64,000 nucleotides of DNA from Shewanella sp. SR44-3 (GTDB lineage Bacteria; Pseudomonadota; Gammaproteobacteria; Enterobacterales; Shewanellaceae): positions 294,790 to 358,789 of the forward strand of contig NZ_JACJDV010000001.1 in the NCBI RefSeq assembly GCF_014163735.1. Reading direction: 5' to 3'. The first letter of the stretch is position 1; every line of letters starts with the position of its first letter. The notes under the pieces were generated by a model. The model searched no databases, was not told the origin of the DNA, and was given only the letters and a program-made list of their open reading frames with translations. The translations under genes and the position numbers were made by a program. Below, one piece after another: positions 38,003-46,464 of the stretch.

Positions 38003-38384
38003 GTGAGTCCTCCTTAATGGTCCATATTCTCTGGTTATACTCATCAAATAAGTGCTAGCAACCTTTAGAAACGAACGAAGTAAAATGTTCATAATAAGAC
38101 ATCCCATGTTGCACAAGGGAGTTTGTTAACAATAGAACCGTGAATTTTACTCACTTTGCAGCATTTTAATAACAAAACCCTTGAAAACAATATTTATCTG
38201 ATTATGATGAAACTCTGCTCTCTCAAGCAGATGCCAACTTATTTGCCAATAAGTCACAGCGATGTTATTGCTGTTAATGGCACTCAATGAGTTTGAATTA
38301 CCCTTCAAACTTGAATTTTATAACGATTACCGTCGTTGTTTACAAAGTACTGTTTACCATAACGGTAACTATGAGGTCTTTTCT
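38003..38384. other. ilvIH upstream region
   Basis: A 382-bp non-coding stretch between the DUF3291 pseudogene start and ilvI. It contains the candidate promoter at 38181-38208. A Leu-rich frame from 38262 ([16 protein letters not shown]) runs in frame, without stop, into ilvI. It is not needed for IlvI, whose conserved N-terminus and GAGG site are at 38385. Confidence 0.5.
38181..38208 (+). promoter_or_regulatory. Candidate ilvIH promoter
   Basis: TTGAAA (38181-38186) and TATGAT (38203-38208) with a 16-bp spacer. A start near 38215 would give a leader of about 170 nt before ilvI. Confidence 0.5.
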
Positions 38385-40103
38385 ATGGAAATGTTATCTG
38401 GCGCTAGCATGATAGTGCGCTCTCTTATTGACGAAGGTGTCCAACACATCTTTGGCTATCCCGGCGGTTCTGTCCTTGATATTTATGATGCCTTGCATGA
38501 GATTGCAGGGGTTGAGCATATTTTGGTGCGTCACGAACAAGCCGCGGTGCATATGGCTGATGGCTATGCTAGGGCTACGGGTAAAGTTGGTGTCGTATTA
38601 GTGACATCAGGGCCTGGTGCCACCAATGCCATAACAGGTATTGCTACTGCGTACATGGACTCTATCCCTCTTGTGGTGTTATCAGGTCAAGTCCCCAGTA
38701 ATTTAATTGGCAATGATGCCTTCCAAGAATGTGACATGATAGGGATTTCACGCCCTGTGGTAAAACACAGCTTTTTAGTCACTGATCCTGCAAAAATCCC
38801 TGAAACCATCAAAAAAGCTTTTTATATCGCCAGCACTGGCAGACCTGGGCCTGTGGTGGTTGATTTACCCAAAGATTGCCTAAACCCACAAACGTTGCAC
38901 GAATATAGCTACCCAGAGTCGGTGAGCATGCGCTCATACAACCCCACCACTGTCGGCCATAAAGGCCAGATTAAACGCGGCTTACAAGCATTAATTCAAG
39001 CTAAAAAACCTGTGTTATATGTGGGCGGCGGCGCAGTGATTTCCGGCTGTGATAAACAAATTTTAGCCCTGTCAGAACAATTAAATATCCCTGTGGTTAA
39101 CACCTTAATGGGTTTAGGTGCCTTCCCCGGCACTCACAAGCACAATGTCGGTATGCTGGGCATGCACGGCCGTTATGAAGCCAATATGGCGATGCACAAT
39201 TGTGATTTAATTTTTGGTATTGGGGTGCGCTTCGATGATAGAACCACCAACAATGTGGAGAAATATTGTCCTAACGCCACTATTTTGCACATAGATATCG
39301 ATCCCGCTTCCATTTCCAAAACCATCAGGGTGGATATCCCCATCGTGGGTTCGGCGGATCAAATATTAGACAGCATGCTGGCATTACTGGAACACACACA
39401 AGATAGTCAAGATAAGCAGGCCATCGGTGAATGGTGGGATGAAATTACCCATTGGCGCGCCAAAGACAGTCTCGCCTATGATAAAAATAGCGGTCGGATT
39501 AAGCCTCAGCAAGTGATTGAAACCTTGTATAAATTAACCAATGGTGATGCCTATGTCACCTCAGATGTGGGCCAGCATCAAATGTTTGCAGCCCTCTATT
39601 ACCCTTTCGATAAACCCAGACGTTGGATAAATTCTGGCGGTTTAGGCACCATGGGGTTCGGCCTTCCCGCCGCCATGGGGGTCAAGATGGCCATGCCAGA
39701 TGAAACCGTGATTTGTGTGACTGGTGATGGTTCAATTCAGATGAATATTCAGGAATTGTCGACTGCGCTGCAATACGATACCCCAGTTAAAATCATTAAT
39801 TTGAATAACCGATTTTTAGGCATGGTAAAGCAATGGCAAGACATGATTTATTCTGGGCGCCATTCCCATTCTTACATGGATTCGGTGCCTAATTTTGCCA
39901 AAATTGCCGAAGCTTACGGCCATGTGGGCATGACAATTAGCGATCCAAACAAGCTTGAAGCTGAGCTTGCTAAAGCCCTCGCCATGAAAGATAAATTAGT
40001 CTTTGTCGACATCAGTGTGGATGAAACTGAGCACGTCTATCCTATGCACATTAAGGGCGGAGCAATGAATGAAATGTGGTTAAGCAAAACGGAGAGAAGC
40101 TAA
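38385..40103 (+). CDS. ilvI: IlvI, acetolactate synthase large subunit
   Basis: A 572-residue ThDP/FAD enzyme for the first common step of branched-chain amino acid synthesis. The catalytic Glu is in [18 protein letters not shown], and the ThDP motif is [12 protein letters not shown]. Identity with E. coli IlvI is obvious over the full length, including the start [16 protein letters not shown] and the end [13 protein letters not shown] precedes ATG 38385; the open frame extends 41 codons further up but is not conserved. It overlaps ilvH by one base (TAATG). Confidence 0.97.
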   Translation: MEMLSGASMIVRSLIDEGVQHIFGYPGGSVLDIYDALHEIAGVEHILVRHEQAAVHMADGYARATGKVGVVLVTSGPGATNAITGIATAYMDSIPLVVLSGQVPSNLIGNDAFQECDMIGISRPVVKHSFLVTDPAKIPETIKKAFYIASTGRPGPVVVDLPKDCLNPQTLHEYSYPESVSMRSYNPTTVGHKGQIKRGLQALIQAKKPVLYVGGGAVISGCDKQILALSEQLNIPVVNTLMGLGAFPGTHKHNVGMLGMHGRYEANMAMHNCDLIFGIGVRFDDRTTNNVEKYCPNATILHIDIDPASISKTIRVDIPIVGSADQILDSMLALLEHTQDSQDKQAIGEWWDEITHWRAKDSLAYDKNSGRIKPQQVIETLYKLTNGDAYVTSDVGQHQMFAALYYPFDKPRRWINSGGLGTMGFGLPAAMGVKMAMPDETVICVTGDGSIQMNIQELSTALQYDTPVKIINLNNRFLGMVKQWQDMIYSGRHSHSYMDSVPNFAKIAEAYGHVGMTISDPNKLEAELAKALAMKDKLVFVDISVDETEHVYPMHIKGGAMNEMWLSKTERS

Positions 40104-40597
40104 TGCGCCGAATTATATCAGTACTATTAGAAAACCAGCCCGGTGCCCTCTCCCGTGTGGTCGGCCTATTTTCACAGCGTGGCTACAACATTGAAAGCTT
40201 AACCGTCGCCCCTACTGAAGATCACAGTCTGTCACGGCTCAACATTACTGTGATAGCCGATCAACATGTGCTTGAGCAAATTGAAAAGCAGCTGCATAAG
40301 CTTATTGATATTCTAAAGGTTGCCAATATCACTGAGGCTGCACATATTGAACGTGAGCTGGCATTGGTAAAGGTCAAAGCCCAAGGCGAGCTTAGAGAGG
40401 AAGTCAAACGCACTGCGGACATATTTCGTGGTCAAATTGTTGATGTCACCGCTAATCTTTACACCATACAGATGGCGGGTACCAGCGAGAAGATTGATGC
40501 CTTTATCCGCGCCTTGTGTGAGGTCACTAAGATCATCGAAGTGTCCCGCTCAGGGGTGGTAGGACTTGCTCGCGGCGAGAAATCCATGCGCGCTTAG
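40103..40597 (+). CDS. ilvH: IlvH, acetolactate synthase regulatory subunit
   Basis: A 164-residue ACT-domain subunit that stimulates IlvI and confers valine feedback inhibition. The N-terminus RRIISVLLENQPGALSRVVGLFSQRGYNIESL is diagnostic, with the C-terminal ACT-like domain (VKRTADIFRGQIVDV). The ATG is nested in the ilvI stop with a GGAG site upstream, so translation is coupled. Confidence 0.97.
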   Translation: MRRIISVLLENQPGALSRVVGLFSQRGYNIESLTVAPTEDHSLSRLNITVIADQHVLEQIEKQLHKLIDILKVANITEAAHIERELALVKVKAQGELREEVKRTADIFRGQIVDVTANLYTIQMAGTSEKIDAFIRALCEVTKIIEVSRSGVVGLARGEKSMRA

Positions 40598-40626
40598 CCG
40601 TTAATTAAATTCCGAACTCAACAACA

Positions 40627-40652
40627 AGGGAGCCGCAAGGCTCCCTATTTTT
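40627..40652 (+). terminator. Terminator of ilvIH
   Basis: AGGGAGCC-GCAA-GGCTCCCT followed by ATTTTT. Stable GNRA-like tetraloop stem. Confidence 0.92.
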
Positions 40653-40679
40653 CAGTTCATTAGATTGCAAATCTCAGCA

Positions 40680-41096
40680 TTAATCATATAAGTTTCGTTC
40701 ACTAGGAATATCTGACAAATACTGCACAAACTCCACTTCAAAGCCGTTGGGATCGAGGAAGTAAATATTTTTTCTGTGTGGTGAATTACCGCCATCTATG
40801 GCGATGTCAAAACCTGCGGCAATGAGGCGACGAATAACCCCATCGAGATCATCAGTGACAAAAGCAAAATGGCTTAACCCTAATACTACACTCTTTAAGT
40901 CTCGGCTCTCTCCAACTCCCGAATCATTAAAGGTCAGGTAATTATATTCATCACCAAAGTGAACCCAGTTTCTTGGTTTACCAAACCAATTACCTTCACC
41001 ACCGCCCCTAACTTGCCAATGGGGAAATGCGGCACGGTAAAATGTTAAGGTTTCTTCAATGTCTCTGACGACTAAATTCACATGTTCTAAACGCAT
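40680..41096 (-). CDS. VOC family protein under a SoxR-type promoter
   Basis: A 138-residue VOC-fold protein: MRLEHVNLVVRDIEETLTFYRAAFP at the N-terminus, LSHFAFVTDDLDGVIRRL in the middle and IYFLDPNGFEVEFVQYLSD at the end, with metal-ligand-like His and Glu. Lactoylglutathione lyase-like activity or antibiotic binding is possible; the substrate is unknown. A strong AAGGAG site precedes the ATG. The promoter at 41128-41158 carries a SoxR box, so induction by redox-cycling compounds is expected, with soxR divergent. Confidence 0.88.
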   Translation of the reverse strand: MRLEHVNLVVRDIEETLTFYRAAFPHWQVRGGGEGNWFGKPRNWVHFGDEYNYLTFNDSGVGESRDLKSVVLGLSHFAFVTDDLDGVIRRLIAAGFDIAIDGGNSPHRKNIYFLDPNGFEVEFVQYLSDIPSERNLYD

Positions 41097-41127
41097 CTTT
41101 ATCTCTCCTTATATTTTCAATGCTGAC

Positions 41128-41158
41128 AGCATAAAACCTCAAGCTAACTTGAGGTAAA
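41128..41158 (-). promoter_or_regulatory. SoxR-dependent promoter with SoxR box
   Basis: On the minus strand -35 TTTACC (41153-41158) and -10 TATGCT (41128-41133) are 19 bp apart, the overlong spacer typical of MerR-family activation. The spacer region contains the palindrome CCTCAAGCTAACTTGAGG (41137-41154), almost identical to the E. coli soxS operator. It drives the VOC gene. Confidence 0.88.
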
Positions 41159-41251
41159 GTGTTTTTTTGACTAAAGTGTGTTTATTGTATGAGTGAGCAC
41201 TATCTCACCTGATGTTCGGCGCTCAGAAGATTAACCACTAAAGGATTTAAG

Positions 41252-41698
41252 ATGGTAAGTGAGACAGAATTAAGTGTGGGACAAGTGGCCAAGCGCTGCG
41301 GAGTAAAAGTATCAACTTTGCACTTTTATGAAGCCAAAGGCTTAATCTTTAGCCTTAGAAATCAAGGCAATCAGCGCCGTTACAAGCGTGACATGTTAAG
41401 GCGTATTTCTGTCATTAAGGCAGCCCAGAAAATGGGGATTAGCCTTGAGGAAATTAAGCTCGCTTTTGAAAGCTTGCCAAACAAACGTACCCCCAATATT
41501 GATGACTGGTCACAACTGTCTAAAGCATGGAAGGCAAAGCTTGAGCAGCGTATCGCTTATATGCAAGATTTAAGTGATTCATTAGAAGCTTGCATAGGCT
41601 GCGGCTGCTTAAGTATGGCAAGTTGCCCTTTATATAATCCAGAAGATGCGCTTGCTACTGATGGCGTGGGTCCAGTCTTACTCGACAAAGGCTTATAG
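41252..41698 (+). CDS. soxR: SoxR, redox-sensing MerR-family regulator
   Basis: A 148-residue transcription activator. The N-terminal MerR helix-turn-helix (LSVGQVAKRCGVKVSTLHFYEAKGLI) is followed by a dimerisation helix and the [2Fe-2S] cluster motif C114-x2-C117-x-C119-x5-C125 (CIGCGCLSMASC), specific to SoxR. AGGA precedes the ATG. No soxS lies nearby, as is usual outside enterics; the adjacent divergent VOC gene has the SoxR box and is the evident target. Confidence 0.96.
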   Translation: MVSETELSVGQVAKRCGVKVSTLHFYEAKGLIFSLRNQGNQRRYKRDMLRRISVIKAAQKMGISLEEIKLAFESLPNKRTPNIDDWSQLSKAWKAKLEQRIAYMQDLSDSLEACIGCGCLSMASCPLYNPEDALATDGVGPVLLDKGL

Positions 41699-41772
41699 GA
41701 GAAAGGCTGGGATTATCTTAGTTTGAATGAATTTTTTTAGTGTCTTAGTACTGCGCTGACTGAAACAAAACC

Positions 41773-41792
41773 GCCCTGCACTAAGACAGGGC
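41773..41792 (-). terminator. Probable terminator of ibpA
   Basis: GCCCTG / CAGGGC stem with an 8-base loop. On the minus strand it is followed by GGTTTTGTTT. It lies about 85 bp after the ibpA stop. Confidence 0.6.
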
Positions 41793-41877
41793 TGAAATGA
41801 TGACCACTATAGGTAAAAAACGGTAGATAAATAACAGTCAATAATAATGAGGGGAGACTGTTAGTTAATAATACGCA

Positions 41878-42333
41878 TTACTCAATAAGGCGTGAGCCTT
41901 TAATCTCTATTTTACGGGCTTTTAACGCCTCAGGAATTTCACGTACTAGGTCAATATTAAGCAATCCATTTTCAAGCTCGGCGCCGATAACATGCACATG
42001 ATCGGCCAATTGAAATGAACGCTCGAAACCACGCTCTGCTATCCCTTGATGCAAATACTGACGTTTATCTTCAGCCGCTTTAGCTTGGTCTTTAATGCCC
42101 TTCACCACTAGTTTTTCACCTTCGCTGATGATATCAAGCTCTGTCATTGAAAAACCAGCGACTGCCATAGTGATCCGATAACGATTTTCACTTAATAGCT
42201 CAATATTATAAGGTGGGTAGCCTGAATTACCATTATTAGCCGCGGCGTGTTCGGCGAGTTGGGCTAAGCGGTCAAAGCCGATAGCGCTACGGTAAAGTGG
42301 GGTTAAATCAGCAGATAAATTAAAGTTTCTCAT
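41878..42333 (-). CDS. ibpA: IbpA-type small heat shock protein (Hsp20)
   Basis: A 151-residue alpha-crystallin-domain chaperone that binds aggregating proteins. [51 protein letters not shown] and the C-terminal IEIKG (IxI motif) match E. coli IbpA/IbpB. ATG 42333 is chosen because AAGG lies 8 bases upstream; ATG 42339 is too close. Expression appears controlled by heat twice: a sigma32-like promoter and an RNA thermometer hairpin that covers the ribosome site. Confidence 0.96.
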   Translation of the reverse strand: MRNFNLSADLTPLYRSAIGFDRLAQLAEHAAANNGNSGYPPYNIELLSENRYRITMAVAGFSMTELDIISEGEKLVVKGIKDQAKAAEDKRQYLHQGIAERGFERSFQLADHVHVIGAELENGLLNIDLVREIPEALKARKIEIKGSRLIE

Positions 42334-42338
42334 GTTCA

Positions 42339-42392
42339 TATCCTTGTCTAAAGCAATATTTAAAAGTAAAACCACAGTCTTAATTAATGTGG
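42339..42392 (-). promoter_or_regulatory. ROSE-like RNA thermometer in ibpA leader
   Basis: The start-proximal hairpin (42339-42358, minus strand) pairs TATTGCTT with AAGGATA around a 5-base loop, leaving one bulged G opposite the Shine-Dalgarno, the hallmark U(U/C)GCU arrangement of ROSE elements. A second hairpin CCACA / TGTGG (42372-42392) lies just upstream. Heat melting would free AAGG. Confidence 0.75.
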
Positions 42393-42483
42393 CTTAGAAA
42401 ATCACAGCCCCGAAGGCACTGTACTGTGTGAGGCGTTGAAATCTCAAACGAGCATTTCATCTACTTTCTCACTACACCATTAG

Positions 42484-42511
42484 ATATAAGGATTGAAAAC
42501 TGCTTTTCAAG
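42484..42511 (-). promoter_or_regulatory. Sigma32-like heat shock promoter of ibpA
   Basis: CTTGAAA (minus strand, 42505-42511) matches the sigma32 -35 and CCTTATAT (42484-42491) is a fair -10, with a 13-bp spacer. Transcription would start near 42477, giving a leader of roughly 140 nt. Confidence 0.6.
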
Positions 42512-42525
42512 GCAAGAACGCAATT

Positions 42526-42559
42526 AAATAAAAATGCCGCTCACCTAAGCGAACGGCAT
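42526..42559 (-). terminator. Terminator of the ushA-like gene
   Basis: Minus strand: ATGCCGTTCGC ... GAGCGGCAT followed by TTTTTATTT. It lies 37 bp after the stop codon. Confidence 0.85.
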
Positions 42560-42595
42560 GAAGCCTAAATAGCTTTTATATCGATAATCGAGTAA

Positions 42596-44362
42596 TTATG
42601 ATTTTGGTACCGCAGGACAAGCTTTAACAGACACGCCAGCAGACTGATAATCAATATCACCAGCGACAGGGTTAAAATCAGCTACGTTAATAGTCCCTTG
42701 AGTTTCGATGAAGTCACGAAGCACTAATGCATCAGCAATTTCAATAGAAGTTGCAGCAATGGCAGGATATCCATCGCCACCAGCGGCTAAGAAGCTTGAA
42801 ATCGAGAACTTATACTCTTTAGCTGGATCAAATACTTTACCGTCAATTTCATTGATTGTGGCTGTTTTCGCATCACAATCAACGGTCATTTTAATACCAT
42901 CTAACTGAGCATAAGCACCTGCGCCAGCAGTGAACGTAGCAACTTGACTCATATAAGTTGTTAACGCTTCACCTTTCATTGTTGCATAAGCAACCATGTT
43001 ACCAAAAGGCTGTACAGTTAACACGTCGCGATATGCAATATCACCAGCGGCGATAGATGCACGTACACCACCTGAGTTCATGATACCAAAGTCAGCGTCC
43101 ACTAACTTATACTTGCTTTGAGCTCTTGCCAGTAAACGACCCAAGTTAGTTTGCTCATAACGAACGGTTGCTTTAATACCAATAAGCTCACCATCAGTCT
43201 CACCAATTTTAACATCTAAAAGTGCTTGGCCTTTTTCCTGATATGGTCTAAGAACTTCTAGAACACCTGCGTTTTCTTCAATTGCAGTCGTACCTGGAAT
43301 TAGTCTTGTTGATTTTTTGTCATTACTGTCAAAAGTCTCTGGAGTACCATATTTGTTCAGTACCATTAAGTTCACAGGTATTAGCTTGTAACTGGCTAAG
43401 TTTAACTTACCATCAAAATATTCAAAATCAGCACGGCCAACGTACTTGCCCCATTCATGAGCTTGCATGATGTAAGTACCATTTTGTTGATCTGGAATAC
43501 AAGCATCACCACGATTGAACTCAGCGTATGCATTTGTGCCAGGTTCCATACAGACTGGATTTTGTGAATGACCACCGATAACCGCAGCTAAATCACCCGC
43601 TGGTAGGCTACGAGCTAAAGCAACATCACCAGGAGCATTACTACCACTCGCGCCGTCTGCATAATGACCCATATGAGTAGTCGCGATAATAAGATCCGCA
43701 ACGTTTGTATCTTTAATGTCTTTAATTACTTTCTTAATTTCTTCTTTTGGATCTGTAAAGGTAAGTCCTTTGATGAACTCGGCATTACCGATTTTCATTG
43801 TATCTTCTGTAGTTAAACCAACAACAGCGACACGGACGCCACCAATATTGAATACTTTATAAGCGTCAAAATAACGTTTACCGGAAACATTATCGTAAAT
43901 GTTGGCGGCTAAAAATGGGAAGTCAGCAAGTTTACGTTGCATTTCGACTACATCAAGGTCGTTATCGAATTCATGATTACCCACAGCCATGGCATCATAA
44001 CCAATTAAGTTCATACCAAGGAAATCTGGTACTGCATCTTGCATATCAGACTCTGGAACACCAGTATTGATATCACCGCCTGATAATAGAAGTACTTCTT
44101 GTCCTTGAGCTTTTAATTCATCACGGATTGAATCAATAAGCGTCTTACGCGCCGCCATGCCGTATTCACCATACTCACTCTGCCAGAAACGACCATGGTT
44201 ATCATTAGTATGTAAAATAGTAAATTTAGTACATGACGTTGCTGTTTCACATGTCACTGGTATTGGTTCAACCACTGGAGCAATACTGTCTTCAGCACCA
44301 CAACCCGTTAACGCTGTTAACACTGCAGAAGCAACCATGCCTTTAATCAAAATATTTTTCAT
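42596..44362 (-). CDS. ushA: UshA-like 5'-nucleotidase / UDP-sugar hydrolase, lipoprotein
   Basis: A 588-residue periplasmic-side enzyme. The lipoprotein signal has lipobox LTGC (C21). The N-terminal metallophosphatase domain has metal motifs TNDNHGRFW, SGGDINTG, GNHEFDN, THMGHY and GGHSQ; the C-terminal nucleotide-binding domain has NSGGVRASI, VLTVQPFGN and AAGGDGYP. Long stretches match E. coli UshA, but that protein is not a lipoprotein. It scavenges extracellular nucleotides and possibly NAD. A CRP-like site lies 64 bp upstream. Confidence 0.93.
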   Translation of the reverse strand: MKNILIKGMVASAVLTALTGCGAEDSIAPVVEPIPVTCETATSCTKFTILHTNDNHGRFWQSEYGEYGMAARKTLIDSIRDELKAQGQEVLLLSGGDINTGVPESDMQDAVPDFLGMNLIGYDAMAVGNHEFDNDLDVVEMQRKLADFPFLAANIYDNVSGKRYFDAYKVFNIGGVRVAVVGLTTEDTMKIGNAEFIKGLTFTDPKEEIKKVIKDIKDTNVADLIIATTHMGHYADGASGSNAPGDVALARSLPAGDLAAVIGGHSQNPVCMEPGTNAYAEFNRGDACIPDQQNGTYIMQAHEWGKYVGRADFEYFDGKLNLASYKLIPVNLMVLNKYGTPETFDSNDKKSTRLIPGTTAIEENAGVLEVLRPYQEKGQALLDVKIGETDGELIGIKATVRYEQTNLGRLLARAQSKYKLVDADFGIMNSGGVRASIAAGDIAYRDVLTVQPFGNMVAYATMKGEALTTYMSQVATFTAGAGAYAQLDGIKMTVDCDAKTATINEIDGKVFDPAKEYKFSISSFLAAGGDGYPAIAATSIEIADALVLRDFIETQGTINVADFNPVAGDIDYQSAGVSVKACPAVPKS

Positions 44363-44425
44363 TGTTTATCAACCCCTTTGTTTTAATTTTAGTTACACCT
44401 AGGCTTTAATTTTTGGCCTTTTAGG

Positions 44426-44441
44426 TGTGAAATGGCGCACA
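44426..44441. promoter_or_regulatory. CRP-like site upstream of ushA
   Basis: TGTGA-AATGGC-GCACA matches the CRP consensus TGTGA-N6-TCACA in 9 of 10 positions. It sits 64 bp before the ushA start codon. Confidence 0.4.
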
Positions 44442-44685
44442 ATTTATTCCATCGCCACGGATAATAACAAAATTTACCTAAGGATTGTGTCAAAAAAATG
44501 AATAAATGTGAGCCAAATGTGTATTTAAATTGCCGTTGTGCACTCTGGTTGTCTTGAGCATAAAATAATATTGGCACAACCAAAGAAGGATATAGTAAAG
44601 ACTATTTATTAACTAACATGCCGCTAGCTAATTTGAAGCTAAATGCAATATCTCTGTACTCAATGATAAACTTTCTTGCTTAAAT

Positions 44686-44714
44686 AACAAAAAACTCGGC
44701 ATTAGCCGAGTTTT
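44686..44714 (-). terminator. Terminator of the esterase gene
   Basis: AAAACTCGGC-ATTA-GCCGAGTTTT perfect 10-bp stem with a T-run on the minus strand. Confidence 0.9.
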
Positions 44715-44742
44715 AATCTCAAACATGAATCTTTAAAAAACA

Positions 44743-45441
44743 TTAACTCAGTTGAGCCAGCAACCACTTGCCAATTTCAGTGAGTTGATGCGGTAACACA
44801 CTATGGGGCATAGCGTAAGTCTGCCATTGGGTTTGGTAGCCCGCATTAAGCAAGGCATCATGAGCCATCTTACCGGCGAATAACGGCACGACATCATCTT
44901 GCTCACCATGGTGTTGTAAAATTGGCGTGTCTTTATTGGCTGTACTCAAGGCTTCAGGTAACTTATCGCCGCCTGGCAAATAACAAGATAGTGCCATAAT
45001 CCCGGCAAGCTTTTGTTCAAACCTCACACCGCTGAATAAGCTCATCACTCCGCCTTGACTGAACCCTGCCAACACAATTTTATCAGCAGGAATGCCTTGA
45101 GCTATTTGCTCTTGAATAAGTGCTTTAATAGCGACTTCAGACTCCAGCACACCGGCTAAATCGGCTCTATCGAGTAAATCCATCGATTTAATATCATACC
45201 AAGCGCGCATCTGATAGCCACCATTAATAGTCACGGCTTGCTCTGGTGCGTGGGGGAATACAAAACGAATTCCATGCTCTGCAGGTAAACCAAGCACTGG
45301 TACCACTGGCGCAAAACCTGCGCCAGAATCACCTAAGCCATGAAGCCAAATCACACATGCGGTTACCGCACTATTTGGCTCTACCGTGATACGCTCAAGT
45401 GGCGTTGAAGAAAGGTGAGTTGTATTTGTCATAGGTTGCAT
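44743..45441 (-). CDS. Alpha/beta hydrolase, carboxylesterase/phospholipase type
   Basis: A 232-residue cytoplasmic serine hydrolase of the Abhydrolase_2 family. The oxyanion region is IWLHGLGDSGAGFAPVV, the nucleophile is GFSQGG, the Asp is in HGEQDDVVP and the His in MPHSV. VFPHAPEQAVTINGGYQMRAWYDI is characteristic of the family's short-chain carboxylesterases. The natural substrate is unknown. ATG 45441 or 45432 may be the start. Confidence 0.92.
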   Translation of the reverse strand: MQPMTNTTHLSSTPLERITVEPNSAVTACVIWLHGLGDSGAGFAPVVPVLGLPAEHGIRFVFPHAPEQAVTINGGYQMRAWYDIKSMDLLDRADLAGVLESEVAIKALIQEQIAQGIPADKIVLAGFSQGGVMSLFSGVRFEQKLAGIMALSCYLPGGDKLPEALSTANKDTPILQHHGEQDDVVPLFAGKMAHDALLNAGYQTQWQTYAMPHSVLPHQLTEIGKWLLAQLS

Positions 45442-45502
45442 AGGGATGAATTTCCTTTAAAAATAATTGCCGCTATCTTAACAAATATGAAGTGCTGCTT
45501 GA

Positions 45503-45736
45503 TTAAATATATTCTGCACTTAATCCTGTTAGTTCGAGTAACTCAGCAAATTGCTCTTCTGAGTCTAACTTGATGCTCCATTTGACCACCCCGGCATCAG
45601 CCACTAACAATAAGTTTGGCCGTAAAAATCGCACTTCATCCAGCATGGCTTGCAGCACGATGGCATTGTGTTTAAGGCGGCATTGGATCTCATAGGGGCT
45701 AACAACAAACTGTCCCTGAGAAAAAGCTACTGACAT
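45503..45736 (-). CDS. Small conserved protein, possibly DUF3389
   Basis: A 77-residue acidic protein (MSVAFSQGQFVVSPYEIQCRL..., VVKWSIKLDSEEQFAELLE). The pattern recalls the Vibrio/Shewanella family DUF3389 of unknown function; this is a recollection, not a search. The start at 45736 is favoured over 45748 by the N-terminal pattern. Confidence 0.6.
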   Translation of the reverse strand: MSVAFSQGQFVVSPYEIQCRLKHNAIVLQAMLDEVRFLRPNLLLVADAGVVKWSIKLDSEEQFAELLELTGLSAEYI

Positions 45737-45823
45737 AGAAATAATCACTTTTAAAATGGATGAATGGTTGCGAAACGGACGAATGTACGCGGCTTACTTT
45801 CCCTCCTGGATCCGCGCAGGACT

Positions 45824-45862
45824 TCAATAAAAAATCCCAAAGAAGCTTTTTCTTTGGGATTT
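45824..45862 (-). terminator. Terminator of slyD
   Basis: AAATCCCAAAGAA / TTCTTTGGGATTT stem followed on the minus strand by TTTTTTATTG. It lies 30 bp after the slyD stop. Confidence 0.92.
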
Positions 45863-45891
45863 AGGCATGAGTTTGCGATAAACACCATCAA

Positions 45892-46374
45892 TTAATGGTG
45901 ATGACCACCTACGCCATGGGCGTGACCGTGGGCAATCTCTTCATCTGTAGCATCGCGCGCAGCAACCACTTCTAAATCGAAGGTTAATTCACGGCCAGCC
46001 AAAGGGTGATTAACATCTACAGTCGCCATAAATTTGCCGACTTTGATAATCGTCACTTGACGTTGGCCTTCATCAGTTTGCACAACCGCTGCCATGCCAG
46101 CTTTCCACACTTTAGCGCCGGCTAAATGCTTTACTGATACGCGTTGCTCAGCACCTTCAATACGCTCGCCATAAGTCTCAGAGGCAGGTAAAGTCACAGT
46201 AAATTTCTCACCAATACTTTTACCTGTGATCGCATTTTCAACACCTGGCATCATGTTGTCATGACCATGAAGATAAGCAATCGGATCGCGTCCCTCATTT
46301 GACTCTAATACTTCGCCTTTTTCATCGCGCAAAGTGTAATTAAACTGCACCACCATATCGTCTTTCATGCTCAT
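45892..46374 (-). CDS. slyD: SlyD-like FKBP-type peptidyl-prolyl isomerase
   Basis: A 160-residue cytoplasmic folding enzyme. The FKBP domain with IF insert has DPIAYLHGHDNMMPGVENAITGKSIGEKF and GRELTFDLEVVAARDATDEEIAHG. The C-terminal tail (HGHAHGVGGHHH) is His-rich but lacks the long Cys/His metal-binding tail of E. coli SlyD, so nickel delivery capacity may be reduced. AAGGA precedes ATG 46374. Confidence 0.9.
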   Translation of the reverse strand: MSMKDDMVVQFNYTLRDEKGEVLESNEGRDPIAYLHGHDNMMPGVENAITGKSIGEKFTVTLPASETYGERIEGAEQRVSVKHLAGAKVWKAGMAAVVQTDEGQRQVTIIKVGKFMATVDVNHPLAGRELTFDLEVVAARDATDEEIAHGHAHGVGGHHH

Positions 46375-46464
46375 GGTATTTTCCTTCGATAGCCTTAACA
46401 TTTAAAAATTGGCCGCAGCTTAACAAATGCCTCATTAGCGTGCTAGATTTTTCCTATAAAAGGG

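Larger units (their letters stand above)
44363..44742. other. Intergenic region between ushA and esterase genes
   Basis: A 380-bp AT-rich region. A CRP-like site is at 44426-44441 and the esterase terminator is near 44691-44714. A 64-codon frame on the minus strand has no protein-like features. Nothing else is seen. Confidence 0.5.

Noticed and set aside
37849..38058. 69-codon plus-strand ORF
   Set aside because: It is antisense to the decayed DUF3291 gene, has no ribosome site and no protein-like pattern.
38262..38384. Longer IlvI start at 38262
   Set aside because: Conserved IlvI N-terminus and a GAGG site are at 38385; the extension is not part of the known protein.
44389..44583. 64-codon minus-strand ORF upstream of ushA
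   Set aside because: No ribosome site or family features; it covers the CRP-like site and promoter area.
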